From Podospora pseudocomata (taxonomy: Eukaryota > Ascomycota > Sordariomycetes > Sordariales > Podosporaceae), in assembly GCF_035222375.1 (NCBI RefSeq), contig NC_085890.1:1922001-1986000 (forward strand): a DNA stretch of 64,000 nucleotides. The letters are read 5' to 3'. Made by a program: the position numbers and the translations under genes. This document shows, in pieces, positions 44,471 to 55,528 of the stretch. The notes beneath the pieces were generated by a model. It was given only the letters and a program-made list of their open reading frames with translations. It ran no database searches and had not been told where the DNA came from. Numbering within the stretch: the first letter of the stretch is position 1; every line of letters starts with the position of its first letter.

Positions 44471-46243
44471 GTAGGGGGAAGATGAGGGTTGAGATTGGGA
44501 AGAGAGGAGGGTGCCGAGAGGGAAGGGGTCAGGGAGAGTGTATTGCATAGGACAGCAGAGCTACTACGGCTGCAGATTCTGGGGTTTTTTTTGGGTGTTT
44601 TGGAGTTTTTGGGCAAGTGTTTTGATAGCAAGCAAGGGTGTGGTTGTTCTTGTTTGTGGTGAATATATGGATAGGACCGAGACCATTCCCTCTATGGCCA
44701 GCTGCTCCTCATGTTGAATGAAGAAAGTGTGAATATCTCCCAATAGGGACGCGGTGTCGGTCGTGGAAGATCACTGTTTCTTCAGCCTCATATAGCTCAG
44801 GACCTTATGTACCATCCGGCTCTCTCAAAGTCTTGACTCCACCTTACAATCACAATCAAACATGGTGGGCTAGGTGGGATAGCAGGAACGGTGACGGGGA
44901 GCCTCGACTCTCCGAATCCTCCCCTAGGCCGCCCATTTATCCCCCCTCTACCCTTTCCTGTCTATCGACTTCTTTCTCCCCACTGTCTAAGCTAGTTCAG
45001 GGGTGTGTCTGTTCATGTGCAGATATGATGCCGCCTTGTACACAGATTTAACCATCAAGGTTCTCAGCCCCGTCTCACAATACTGCAATGACGGAGAACC
45101 CTCTCTCCGCGCTGGTTAGATTAACATGGTCTCTGCTGAATACTGTAGGAAGCCGTCACCGAGGCCAAGGGAGCTCTGGAAGTATGCACTGTACTCTCTA
45201 CCTGTGTGTTCCACCAAATAAACCCCCCAATCTCTTCATGCCGTGCATGTCAAATGTGTTTGCCAAAAAGGCAATCTCGGCGAGATACCGAAAGTGAGCG
45301 AGGCCATTCCACAACCTTCTCACCATCGTGGGGTAAAATGACTTTTGTTGGTGTAGGTGCCGGTATTACATCATCCATGTACCTGTCCTTCTCTTCTCCA
45401 TATCAAGACACATAAGGTATGTTCCCCCCTATCCCGAGACGAGCCGTCTCGTCCCGAACCTCCTTCACACCATCAGCCGAAGAGGGTGGTGTGTAGGATC
45501 CGATATGGCGGAAAAGGGGGGGGGGGGCGTGTAATCTTGGGGGTCCAAGACGCATGTGGGAGAGGACATATGACCTTGTGATGGCGTCCTGCAAGCAGGG
45601 GAAAGTGAGGTAGGTGTGATTGCGGCTTGATGTCATGGTCCGGTGAGGTATCTAAAGTGCATGTAGATTATGCCCCCAAAGAACGACAAGCCCGGAAAAC
45701 TATCGAGATGGGCTGGGCTCGGTACCTTTGCGATTATCTTGCTGAGTTGCGTGTAGGCCTTGCTGCCCAGCCAGCGTATGTCGCTCTTGCTGCTGCTCAG
45801 TCTCTGGTTCCTGTGCAGAAAGGAAAGCAAAATGTTTGCTCCCCCATATACCTACTCCCCCAACTGCCATCCGTCAAAAGTGTGCAAGAAGAACTCAGTG
45901 TTACTCCCCATGCGCATGAGAGAAGAGAGAGGGACGCATCGTAGAAATGACGCAATCTTTCAGAGCTGCCCGACATGTAACCCGGCAACGAGCGAGCGGG
46001 CCAAACTTCCTCACCTAGAAGTAATCCAACAACACCCCAACCCAAGGTAATAACTAATCCTAATTCCGAGATCTACGGCCCGAATCTCGGCCGGAAGAAA
46101 CTACCTTCCACGCATCGCATCAGGCCCAGACCTACCTAGCTTTTGACAGGGAGGGCGCATGGAACAAAAAAACCTCCTTAAGCGAACTGCTGCTGTCAAA
46201 CACGAAATGATAGGTGTCGTGCAAGTCTCACCCCCCCCCCTCC

Positions 46244-46344
46244 GCCTACCTGCCTACCTGTCTACCTGCCTACCTGCCTACCTACCTACCTACCTATCTA
46301 CCTACCTACCTACCTACCTACCTACCTACCCGCCTACCTACCAC
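46244..46344. repeat. CCTA/CCTG tetranucleotide array
   Basis: About 25 units of four bases, mostly CCTA with interspersed CCTG and TCTA variants at the left end and a purer core at the right. This gradient is typical of a microsatellite that grows from one side. Confidence 0.9.
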
Positions 46345-46601
46345 CCACCCCCAGAGCAGGAGATAGGAGAAACCGTCCCAGCGGTGCAACAACAACTGGG
46401 TCAGGACCAGGACGGAGACCATGCACCCAAGTGGCCTGGGGTAACCAGGCCGCCGCCGCCGTGTTTGTACAACAACAAAAAGGGTCACGCAAGAAAAAAG
46501 CGAGCAATATCCCTCCCTCCCCTAGCATTCTTCACCCCCAGCGGCGGCCGAGTCGCATCTTTCCCTTAGGTACACCAAAAAGATCCTATCACCAACCCCC
46601 T

Positions 46602-46651
46602 TCCATCCATCCATCCATCCATCTATCCATCCATCCATCCATCCATCTATC
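46602..46651. repeat. CCAT tetranucleotide array
   Basis: About twelve units of CCAT with two CTAT variants, some 260 bases from the CCTA array. Confidence 0.88.
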
Positions 46652-48735
46652 CGACACCCACCCCATCACCCTGGGCAGCATGTCGGCACCTCGTTCAAAA
46701 GATTGGGGGGTTGGGTGGGGTGTCAAACCACGAGCCTTGTCACAAGACCACTCCATTAGCCAGCTATCGTGCAAGGTGGCTTCGAACAAACGGGAAGCTG
46801 CAGCCGCATAAAGGGAGGAAGAGTTGGGCAAAGCAGAACAAGGCCCAAACATCCACCGCTTTTCTGCGCTGATTCCGTCAAGATGCTGAACCGGGATAGC
46901 CGCTTTGGAAGTACAGCGCAGGAATTGTAAAGTGCTGTGTGTGGTGTTGGCAGCAGAAGGAATAATATCTCGTCGAGATTGAGGAGAAAGCAGGACTCGA
47001 GGTTGCCCCCCGCAACACCAAGATGGTATTGTCATGATAAACGAGCATGCAAAAGAAGAAGACCCCGAGGCCACAGGAATCTCGCTGCAATATCTTGCAG
47101 CAGCGCATAACCCACAAAAGAAGCCAAGTGCTCTCTGCATCTACGGAGATGTCAGCAGCTGTCGTGCTTGAGAGAGAAAGCGCAGCTAGACCTCCTGAGC
47201 ACACTGGCAGCCTGAGGAGTCTGGGCTGCGAGAGTTTTCTCTGTAACCGCCGCATCCGAAGCAAACAAGCCTTCAACGACAAGCCTCCAGCATACACAGT
47301 CTTCTCGGTCTCGTCGGTCTTATCGAGCCGCGTTGCAGATATACAGCATACATCTGCACAACCCAAGCCCACAGCTGCGCGGCAATATCTGAGCTCTCTA
47401 TATCTCGTAGACCGGTTGCCCCCCATGGGGCCCCGACCCTCTCTCGTCCGGCAGCATGCCAACAAAGCATCGTGAGAAGAAGAAGAAAAAAGGTGTGGTC
47501 GTACCATAGTTACTAGCAAACCACCACCGGTCGGAGGACAGCAGCGAATCGGCATCAGACGCAAAACGAAAACATCAAATCCTCGGCTTGTATCAGAGGT
47601 CATCATTCTCATGACGCTGACCGATGTCATTTCGTGAGCAGCGCGCTGAGGCGTCGTTGATGATGCGTGTACCACCGAGATAACATCTTCGGAACAGGGA
47701 CATGGCCTGAGACCGTGGGTGGGAAAAGTGAGCTGTCATGTCCACACCAAGATGGCCCAACGCACATCCAAGCCCCTAGGTGTCACAGCGACTGATCGGT
47801 CGCAGCATCCTGCAAAGTGAGCGGCTCAAACATCTGTCCCCGGTCAGTTGGGCATGGCGCAATGGTGGAAGTTGTCATGAGTGTAGAGGCAACGCTAGAG
47901 CAATCCCCCCGTTCCTTTCTATTCCTCTCGTTCTACCTCAACGGCCTGGTGCGCGGGACGTCCCGCAACACCGAGGGCCGTCATCATACAGCTGGTCGTC
48001 TCAGGAGGATGACCAGAACATAAAAGCACCATCCTCCCCCGGTTGTGCCATGGAGCAAGAAGGCTTCCTGTGCACCCGCAACATCACCACTCGAGAAGAC
48101 CCCATCTGCCCCCACCCAAACCCCCTTGCCCCCAGGCGACCATGCCTCACAGCGTGAGAGATGACAAAGCTTCTGGGGACCACAGTCAAAGGTTCGTGAT
48201 ACCCAGCCGTTCTGCCGCATATTTTCCGAGGGGACTCCCTCTCACAAGTTCCATAGTTCCAGCCGACACCAGGTCACTCCCCCTCCATCCAGTCAATCTG
48301 GGTCCTCCTCACAGGAGGAATCGCCCATGCTGAAGGCTTGGGAAGCCGAGCATAACCCCAGCAACCTCACCATCACCGAAACGCTTTTCCAGAGCGGGTT
48401 GACGAGGTGAGTCGTCATTGATCCTGTGTCTCCTAGGCAGTTGTTTTAGTAGTACTAAGCGATTGTAGTGCCCGCACTGGGGCTTGAAGCACCGCCCGCA
48501 GCATCCGTTTGGGGTTGCTTTCGAGGCCGAGAGCGTGTTGTGATGAGGACAAGATTTTTGGCGTTCAACGTCTTGACAACGATATCCGTTGTCGTTGTAT
48601 ATTTCATTACTTTTGGTGTATCCCAGATATCCGCCCAGCATGCTTGTAAGGGGAATGAAACCAGATGAACATCCCAGACGCCCACCGTTTCCCGTGCAGT
48701 CCGAAAATCGTCAGTCGTAATGGCTAGGTGCGAGC

Positions 48736-50122
48736 CTAAGCTGATGGTGTCGAGCTTCCGCCGTTGGCCTCATTTGCGTGAAAGCCATCGATCGTCAGCG
48801 TCACAGCGCCGGCTTGCACAAGCTAGAGTCAAAATGTCAGACCGAGCCATGCATCAGAAAGCGGTTTGGGAATCACAACTTACAGCACGAGTAAGATCGT
48901 CGATGAGATCGTCCACGTCCTCGATACCCACACACAAGCGAATGATGTCCTCAGGCATCTGCCTCTCCGCCCTTGTCTTTGCGTCGATGCTAGCATGGCT
49001 CATACGGCATGGCATGCTGATCAAGCTATTGACACAGCCGAAACTGACACTGATGCCCCAGAGCCTGGCAGCTTCCACTATCCTCTCGGAAAGGGCGACA
49101 TCGCCAGTCTCAAAGGAAAGCACGGCACCGGCACCACGAGCCATGGACCAGTGCAGATCGTACTGGGGATGAGACCTGAGACCTGGATAGCGAACTTTGA
49201 AGCCGTGTGATTCGAGAAACTCGGCAATTCGTTGAGCGCTGGTCTGCTGCTTCTCCATGCGGATGGCCAGTGTCTTGACACCCCTCATGAGCAAAAAGGA
49301 GTCGTTGGGGGAGAGTCCACAGCCGGTAGCATTGATAGTAAAGTACATCTTGTCTCCGATCTCTGCGTCATTGACGGCAATGACACCGGCCATGATATCG
49401 TGGTGACCGGAGAGGTACTTGGTGCCGGACTCGTAGGAAATGTCGGCGCCGAGATCCAGAGGGTTGCAGAGCATGGGCGACAGCATGGTGTTGTCGACGA
49501 CAACCAATGCCTTGCTGTTGGCCTCGTGCGATGCTCTGGCGATCGACGCGACATCGACGATCTTGATCAGCGGGTTCGTCGGCGTCTCCAGCAGAACCAT
49601 GGCCGTCTTCTCCGTAATCACCTCCTTCACGGCGTCGACGTTGGTGGTGTCGACGTGATGCACAACAACCCCCTGGTTGTTCTTGAGATATGTCAGAAGC
49701 CGGTTCGTGCCACCATACAAATCATCGCCCGTGATAACCTCGTCACCCGGTTTCAGAAGGCGTGTAATGACATCCAGTGCACCCATTCCCGAGCCGACAG
49801 CCAGGCAGCGGGTCGCATTCATGATCTTGGCCAGGTGGCGTTCAAGATGGGTCCGGGTAGGGTTTCCCGATCGAGTGTAGTCATACTCGTTGCCGCCGTT
49901 GGAAGACGTTTGCTTGAAGGTGGCCGACTGGTAGATCGGGATGCTCGAGGCACCATACTGGTCCTTGGAGTCAGTATAGACGAGCTCGGTTGCGAGAGCA
50001 TACCGGCGTGACCCAGGGTGCGGACTCGATGGGGCAGGTGATGGGGGGAGAGCATGGCCATCGAGATCGACTCTGGAGAGGGCCTTCTTCGCGGCCTGCG
50101 CGGGCGTACTTGGGGAAGCCAT
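48736..50122 (-). CDS. STR3: Cystathionine beta-lyase
   Basis: Exons 50122-48884 and 48822-48736, with a 61-bp intron (GTAAGT...CTCTAG), give 441 residues. This PLP enzyme cleaves cystathionine to homocysteine, pyruvate and ammonia in methionine synthesis (N. crassa met-2, A. nidulans metG). Visible: the Tyr/Arg phosphate-binding segment YDYTRSGNPTR (~80-90); SGMGALDVI (~111); GDDLYGGTNRLL (~132); VLLETPTNPLIKIVDV (~176); VVVDNTMLSPM (~207); and the cofactor lysine in SGTKYLSGHHD (Lys235). The ETPTNPLIKIVD and DNTMLSPMLCNPLDLGADI wording fits beta-lyases better than gamma-lyases or gamma-synthases. The last exon is only 28 codons, but it gives the expected LVQAGAV ending; without splicing the protein would stop a few residues after the donor. 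The frame is open 84 codons upstream of the chosen start. Confidence 0.93.
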
Positions 50123-51091
50123 TGGGAGCGAGTTCCTGTGTGGTGGGTGACAGGCAGGTGACTCAATATCCGGTTTGTTGGAGGCGGGGTGGTTTTTGCG
50201 GGATGGAAGCCGCAAAGCTAAGGTAGGTATCGGAAACACAAGAGGAAGGAGGGCCAATGCTTTATGTTGTAGAGTCAAAGAGTCGAGAAGAGGATATGAT
50301 ACGGTATGATATGATATGGATTTTCCGGGGAAAACTGGATCGGCGAGGGACAGCGTTGCGTCTTTTCTCTCCAAGAGTTGTCAGTATTCGATGATATGAT
50401 TCGGGGATTGGGGGTTGGCTGGTCAGTCTGTAACACACTGCCATCGCGACCGCTCTTTACTCCGGAGTCGGACAGGAGTTGTTCTGCTAGGGGGTACTTG
50501 GGGTTCTGGTGGCAAACATGTGACAAATCAGGTAGCGCCGTAGCCAACTTACAGCAAAAGCGCAGTGGGTCATCCAAATGACGTGCTTGCCTGCCGCGGA
50601 TGAACCCGTTTTGACAGCAATGTACGAGCTCACTTACATGGTATGATGACTCTGAGCAAAGAGCGAGGGCACTGTCACGTCAGCCCGTTACCGAAATCTC
50701 TTTCCTGTCTGCCCTCTCATTCCTATGGGGTAATGAGGGGAACATGGTCATCCATCTTGATTTGCCGTGTCAGTGCCCAAGGCTCGGCTCCGGGCCGACA
50801 GCAGCCAGCACGCCGGCTAAAGGCTATGCCACGAAGTATCACTATCACCATGAGATAGAGACCTGTTTCGTGTGTCTGGTTGGTTATCTATTACTCTAAA
50901 GCAGACTTTGGAGATATTGGAGATGAAACTCGCTCCCCCCCTTGTCTGTCCAGCCGGGGAAGCATGCCGCTGTGTCAATCGCTTGATCCGCCAACCCCCA
51001 ATCTGTTCGTGATATACGAACAGACACTCTGATCTATCGCTGCTCGTTTATTTTATCAATGCCATGAACCATGAACCATACACCCATCCCT
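50123..51091. other. Promoter of cystathionine beta-lyase and 3' flank of MSP1
   Basis: Both neighbours are on the minus strand. No coding signal is seen in these ~970 bases. Confidence 0.55.
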
Positions 51092-52438
51092 CTAAGAGAG
51101 CGTGGTAACAACGTCCTCTTCGAGTTCCTGGACATCGCGCCATTCGCTTTCGGATTGCCCATTAGTAGCAGCAGGCGGTGGCACATGAAGGACCTGTCCG
51201 CCTCGCCGACCGAAGAAGTCATCGGTTCTGATACCGCGGACGCCCTCAGGGGCTACCCGGGACATGGACGCCCCGGACGCACGATGCTGGCGGATATACT
51301 CTCTCATGGGAACCATGGCGGCGTCGCGGCACGCTTCCTTGAGATCGCTTCCGGACATGCCCGCCGTGACCTTGGCAATATATTCAACATCAAAGTCCGG
51401 ATCACGCTTGGTATTCCCGAGGATCAATTCGAGAATGCGACGACGCTGCTCAGTTCCCGGAAGAGAAACAGGGAATTTCTTGGGCATTCTCCTGAGAATG
51501 GCCTCGTCGATGGCGTTTATCCTGTTGGTGGCACCGAGCACAACAATGCGTGCAGGAACACCGGCGGCGTTGGACGAGGTGAGACCATCCCATAGCGTCA
51601 TGAATCTGGGCAAGGTCAGGAATAAGACGATATCAAACGGCAACAGGGGCCACTTACTCAGCCTTGACCATGCCACTGGCTTCGTGCTCGCCATTGTGTC
51701 GTTGCCCCAGCACAGCATCAATCTCATCGATGAAGATGATGGCGGGCTCAAGCTTGCGCGCCAGAGAGAAGACGGCACGGACCAGCTTGTTGGAGTCGCC
51801 ATACCATTTTTCCGTAAGTGTCGAGATGTGAAGGTTGATGAACGAGGCACCGCTCTCGTGTGCCACAGCCTTTGCCAGCATCGTCTTGCCACAGCCTGGT
51901 GGGCCGTACAGCAGCACGCCAGATGGTGCAGCCAGGAGAGACCCACCATGCTGGTACAAATGTGGCATCGTTAATGGGTAGATGATAGCCTCCTTCACTT
52001 CTTCAATGATTTCCTCCAATCCTCCAATGTCGTCAAAGCCAACCGGGATGTCCTCTGGCGCGACGACCTCCAGTGCTACCTGGTTTTCGTACTCGTTCAG
52101 AACCAAGTCCTCAACGCTGGTCTTTTGTGATGCATCTGTGTTGGCTGCGTCATTTGCGCTGTTCTCGGCAATCTTCTTTCGTATCCTTTGCAGGTTCGCC
52201 TGTGCCCTTTTTCGTGTCGCTTCGTTCTTCTCGTGGTCTGGGTCGACTACCCGCGCAAAGTAGGGGGCGACGACATCTTTGAGTAGCAGGTACGCGGTTA
52301 GGGCCTGGGGGAAGGAGTCAGCAAACACAAGATCACATATGCGCACGTAGGGGACAGCATAGTCCGTACACCAGCTGCAAGGAGCATGCCCGAGGTCAAG
52401 CCCGCCCCCAGATCTCTTAAGCGCTTGTTGTCGCTCAT
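51092..52438 (-). CDS. MSP1: MSP1/ATAD1 membrane-anchored AAA ATPase
   Basis: Three exons, 52438-52370, 52304-51658 and 51605-51092 (introns of 65 and 52 bp), give 409 residues. Msp1 sits in the outer mitochondrial and peroxisomal membranes and pulls out mislocalised tail-anchored proteins. The N-terminal membrane helix spans the first splice join (GAGLTSGMLLAAG then ALTAYLLLKDVV). Then come a basic coil, the family linker YENQVALEVVAPEDIPVGFDDIGGLE, Walker A GPPGCGKT (157-164), the pore-loop segment TEKWYGDSNKLV, Walker B IIFIDEID (212-219), GATNR, and arginine-finger-region sequence ILRRMPKKFPVSLP. It is slightly longer than yeast Msp1 (362 residues) at the C-terminus, where an acidic tail follows. 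It is divergent to the Pcs1-like gene. Confidence 0.95.
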
Positions 52439-53069
52439 GCTGTCAGCGCAGCGGTGCGAGATGTCGCACAGCTGCTAGGTGTCGGTTCAACCAGAAGTGG
52501 GGTTTGAGGATTCCTGGCAGGTCAGACAAGGTGATAGCAATGGGTTTGCAGGGTCGTTTATATAGGAGTGCCAATGGGTGATGTGTCGTGGCGAGGGGGA
52601 GTTGAATGCACCGAGGAGCAATGGCAGGTGTGCCGACAGCCAGCCCGCCAGCGGCATGACCCGACCGACGACCATGTGCAAGCGCCACTCAGTGGCTGAA
52701 AGACCAGGGGGTTTGTGCGGCACCGAGTGGGCCTGGGCCACGTAGCTGGGTGCTCTAACCGTATCTGTAGTAGTTGCTACCAAGCGGTGGCCCATGCACA
52801 ATGCCCCTCCTGCGCCAAAGTAAACAAACTGCAAGGGCAACGCGAGCTGAGAGAGCCGCAAACCTTCCCCCTAACGCGTCGCTACTCAGGGCACTGCGCA
52901 TCGCCACACCCTTTCAATTTTTTTTTTATTGCGACTGCTGCTTGTAATTATTGCGTAAGGCTCAGGTGAAAACGGACGCACGGGACTCTTTGTGTCTCGA
53001 GCTATTCAACTTTTGGCATTTTTGTTTGAATCCATAAACGTCAAGGAATCCCAAGCAGGGGTTTGCTCG
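52439..53069. promoter_or_regulatory. Divergent promoter of MSP1 and the Pcs1-like gene
   Basis: The 630 bases lie between the two starts. A T9 run near 52918 precedes the plus-strand gene. No protein-like frame is seen. Confidence 0.5.
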
Positions 53070-54590
53070 ATGCTAAGAACGAAGATCCGCTCTCAGCTGC
53101 TGGAGCTGGTGGATTCGGATTCAGAAGACGGACTGGGTGGAATCGCGCGCACATCATCATCATCATCATCAACCTCAACTGCCGCTGCCAACATTGGAAG
53201 ACCGCGCAAACTAAACTCCAAGAAAACAACCACATCCACCATCATGCCGCCAAAGAAGAGAGGAGCTGCCGCAAAGGCAACCGCCGCGTCAAAAGTCACC
53301 AAGTCAGAACCAAAGAACACCGCCACGACGCGTCGCGCTGCCGGGAGAGTCGCGGCAGCAGTAGAGAAGGAAGTCCTAGGAGATGCGCCAGCTGAGAACG
53401 CGCCGGCGGAGAAGCAAGCAGGAAGAGGAAGAGGGAGACGCGCTGCGGCGGCTACTACACCAGTCGAAGAAGAAGACACAGAAATGGCCGACACCACCAC
53501 CACGTCAGAAACCACCAAAACCACCCGCGGCCGTCCCAAGAAGACTGTCGCAGGTAGGAAACCCTCCGCCTCCTCCTCCCCAAACGAAACGGTCGAAATC
53601 CCAGAAACTCAACCCTCCGCCCTCGAGCCCGGAACGCCCATTTCCGACAGCGACACAGCAGCCCCCACCATCGCACCTCCCCAACCGCGCTCCTTTTCCG
53701 TCAGCCCCCAGAAGAAACGCCCATCCGTCACCACAACCACCTCCTCTTCCGAAGCAGACCTCCGCCGCCGCCTAGGCGACCTAACCAAATCCCACTCGGC
53801 CCTCGAATCCAAATACAACGCCCTCCGCGACACCACCGTCCCCCAAGCCGAAAAAACCTTTGACTCGTACCGGAAAACATCCGAGTCCAAATCCAAGCTC
53901 GCGGACCAGCTGATTGCCTCTTTAAAAGCCGAGCTTTCCACCGCTAAACAATCTAGCGCTGTCATCCCCTCCCTCCAATCAGACCTGTCAACCGCCCAGG
54001 CTCAAATCGCGAAATTTGAGGCTCAGGTTGCGGAGCTGAACAAGACGATTGCGGAGCAAAAGACGGAGATCAAGGCGCTGAATATGAAGTTGGCTGCTGC
54101 GAGGAATGCGGAAGCGGCGGCGAATAGCAGGAGTGTGACGGCGCAGGTGCCGGGGAGTGCGATGAAGAAGACGTTAGGGGTTGGTGGGGTCAGGGGGACG
54201 GGGATGCAGGTGCAGGAGGCTACTTTGGCCGCGCAGAGGAAGGAGGATCTGTATGCGGATTTGACGGGGTTGATCGTCAGGGGGGTGAATGTGGGGGGGG
54301 AGGGGGTCGAGTTTGATTGTTTGCAGACTGGGAGGAATGGGAGTAAGTTTTCCTGTGACGGCGGAGAGAAAACGGTGGCTAATATGATGGCAGCATTACA
54401 TTTTAAACTCACAATGTCGTCTGGGGATGGGGATGAGTCGCAGTGCGAGTATAACCCCATGTTGGATACCAATAGGGATAGGGCGCTGATTGATGTGCTG
54501 CCGGAGTTTTTGGTGGATGAGATTGCTTTTCCTAGGGCGCAGGCGGGGAAGTTTTATCAGAGGATCATGAGGGCTTTGAATGAGTCTTGA
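53070..54590 (+). CDS. pcs1: Csm1/Pcs1-type monopolin (kinetochore) protein
   Basis: A single exon of 506 residues from MLRTKIRSQLLELVDSDSED. Csm1/Pcs1 proteins form V-shaped coiled-coil dimers that clamp microtubule attachment sites at kinetochores (fission yeast) and crosslink sister kinetochores in meiosis I (budding yeast). The N-terminal third is disordered, basic and Ala/Thr-rich, with KR-type nuclear signals and AT-hook-like motifs (GRPRK, RGRGRR, RGRPKK). A coiled coil spans about residues 225-350 (DLRRRLGDLTKSHSALESKY to AEQKTEIKALNMKLAAARN). The C-terminal globular RWD-like domain (~385-506) includes DLYADLTGLIVRGV, TVANMMAALHFKLTM and FPRAQAGKFYQRIMRAL. Alternative starts are 26 codons upstream and at MPPKKRG (53244). 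The acidic SDSED patch next to the N-terminus favours the chosen one. The switch to G-rich coding begins near 54010. Confidence 0.82.
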   Translation: MLRTKIRSQLLELVDSDSEDGLGGIARTSSSSSSTSTAAANIGRPRKLNSKKTTTSTIMPPKKRGAAAKATAASKVTKSEPKNTATTRRAAGRVAAAVEKEVLGDAPAENAPAEKQAGRGRGRRAAAATTPVEEEDTEMADTTTTSETTKTTRGRPKKTVAGRKPSASSSPNETVEIPETQPSALEPGTPISDSDTAAPTIAPPQPRSFSVSPQKKRPSVTTTTSSSEADLRRRLGDLTKSHSALESKYNALRDTTVPQAEKTFDSYRKTSESKSKLADQLIASLKAELSTAKQSSAVIPSLQSDLSTAQAQIAKFEAQVAELNKTIAEQKTEIKALNMKLAAARNAEAAANSRSVTAQVPGSAMKKTLGVGGVRGTGMQVQEATLAAQRKEDLYADLTGLIVRGVNVGGEGVEFDCLQTGRNGSKFSCDGGEKTVANMMAALHFKLTMSSGDGDESQCEYNPMLDTNRDRALIDVLPEFLVDEIAFPRAQAGKFYQRIMRALNES

Positions 54591-55528
54591 TGTGTATATA
54601 CCGTAGACTGTAGGATAACCTTGGACAGGACATGGGTGCTTGTGGGATTATCATCATTTGGTGGGTTTTCTATCCTGTAACTTGTTGACATTATTCACGG
54701 CATGGTGGGAGAGCATGGTTTGCTTTTTTCGGGGTGGTGGGTAGGATATTGGCGGTTGGAGTTTGGGCGCGTTTTTCCTCAATGGAGAAGTCATCACTTG
54801 AAACAGTACTCGCACGTCTCCAGTCACCATCAGTGTGTGCGGTGAGAGGCATGCGTTTAAGGTCGGATGGTTAAGTGTTAGAAGACGGCTGGGCTCGACA
54901 ACAAGCTTGTCATCTAAGTGACAGACAATGTTTCTGTCTCATCTCGTGTTGATCATATGTTGAGCTCATAAATTCGGATCCAGGAGCAGCCGCAGAGGAC
55001 GTTCACCCCCACCCCCCCCCTCCCCCTCGGGTTTTCGTAACCGGCCACCCAGCACGGGGGTTGGCCGGTGAGCTTTCTCCTGTTTTTCGACTTTTTTTCT
55101 TGTTCCATACGTCAAGGGTAATATAATGAATTATTGTTTTGACAGGCAGGTCTGTTTTCTTTCTTTCCCATCTAACAAGATGGATCATTATCTAGCAGCA
55201 AGGCTTTCCCAAACCACAAGTAAGGTCGTGCCCCTTCTACCGCTCCAGCAAACCACTGTCCTGATGGAGGTTTCGATTTAGAGCAACAAAGCAAACATGA
55301 CATCGTTTCACTTGACGTTATCGACGGTGGAACAAGTAAATATACCCATCCCTTTCATGTGACCAAGGCCATCAGAGATACTAGATACAGAAAAGACATG
55401 TATAACATTCCCCCTTCCCCCCCCAAACCTGTTCATTCACATAGGTATTCGTACATCCCATCCCAAACCCATCCCTCTATCCCCCCCTCCAATTAAGAAA
55501 ACCCAACCCATCATCCCACCCCCCATCC
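54591..55528. other. Convergent intergenic region
   Basis: 3' flanks of the Pcs1-like gene (+) and the membrane-protein gene (-). C- and T-rich homopolymers are frequent near 55005-55030 and 55410-55530. No gene is seen. Confidence 0.55.

Larger units (their letters stand above)
44471..48735. other. 4.3 kb without a recognisable gene
   Basis: No frame shows domain-like sequence. The longest, 265 codons on the minus strand (46878-47675), is Cys/Ser/Arg-rich with uneven content and is not accepted as a gene. Two tetranucleotide arrays lie at 46244-46344 and 46602-46651. Non-coding transcription is possible but not visible. Confidence 0.55.

Noticed and set aside
46878-47675. 265-codon open frame on the minus strand
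   Set aside because: No domain, membrane or signal features. Its Cys/Arg/Ser-rich uneven content looks like translated non-coding DNA, and the opposite strand is about equally open.
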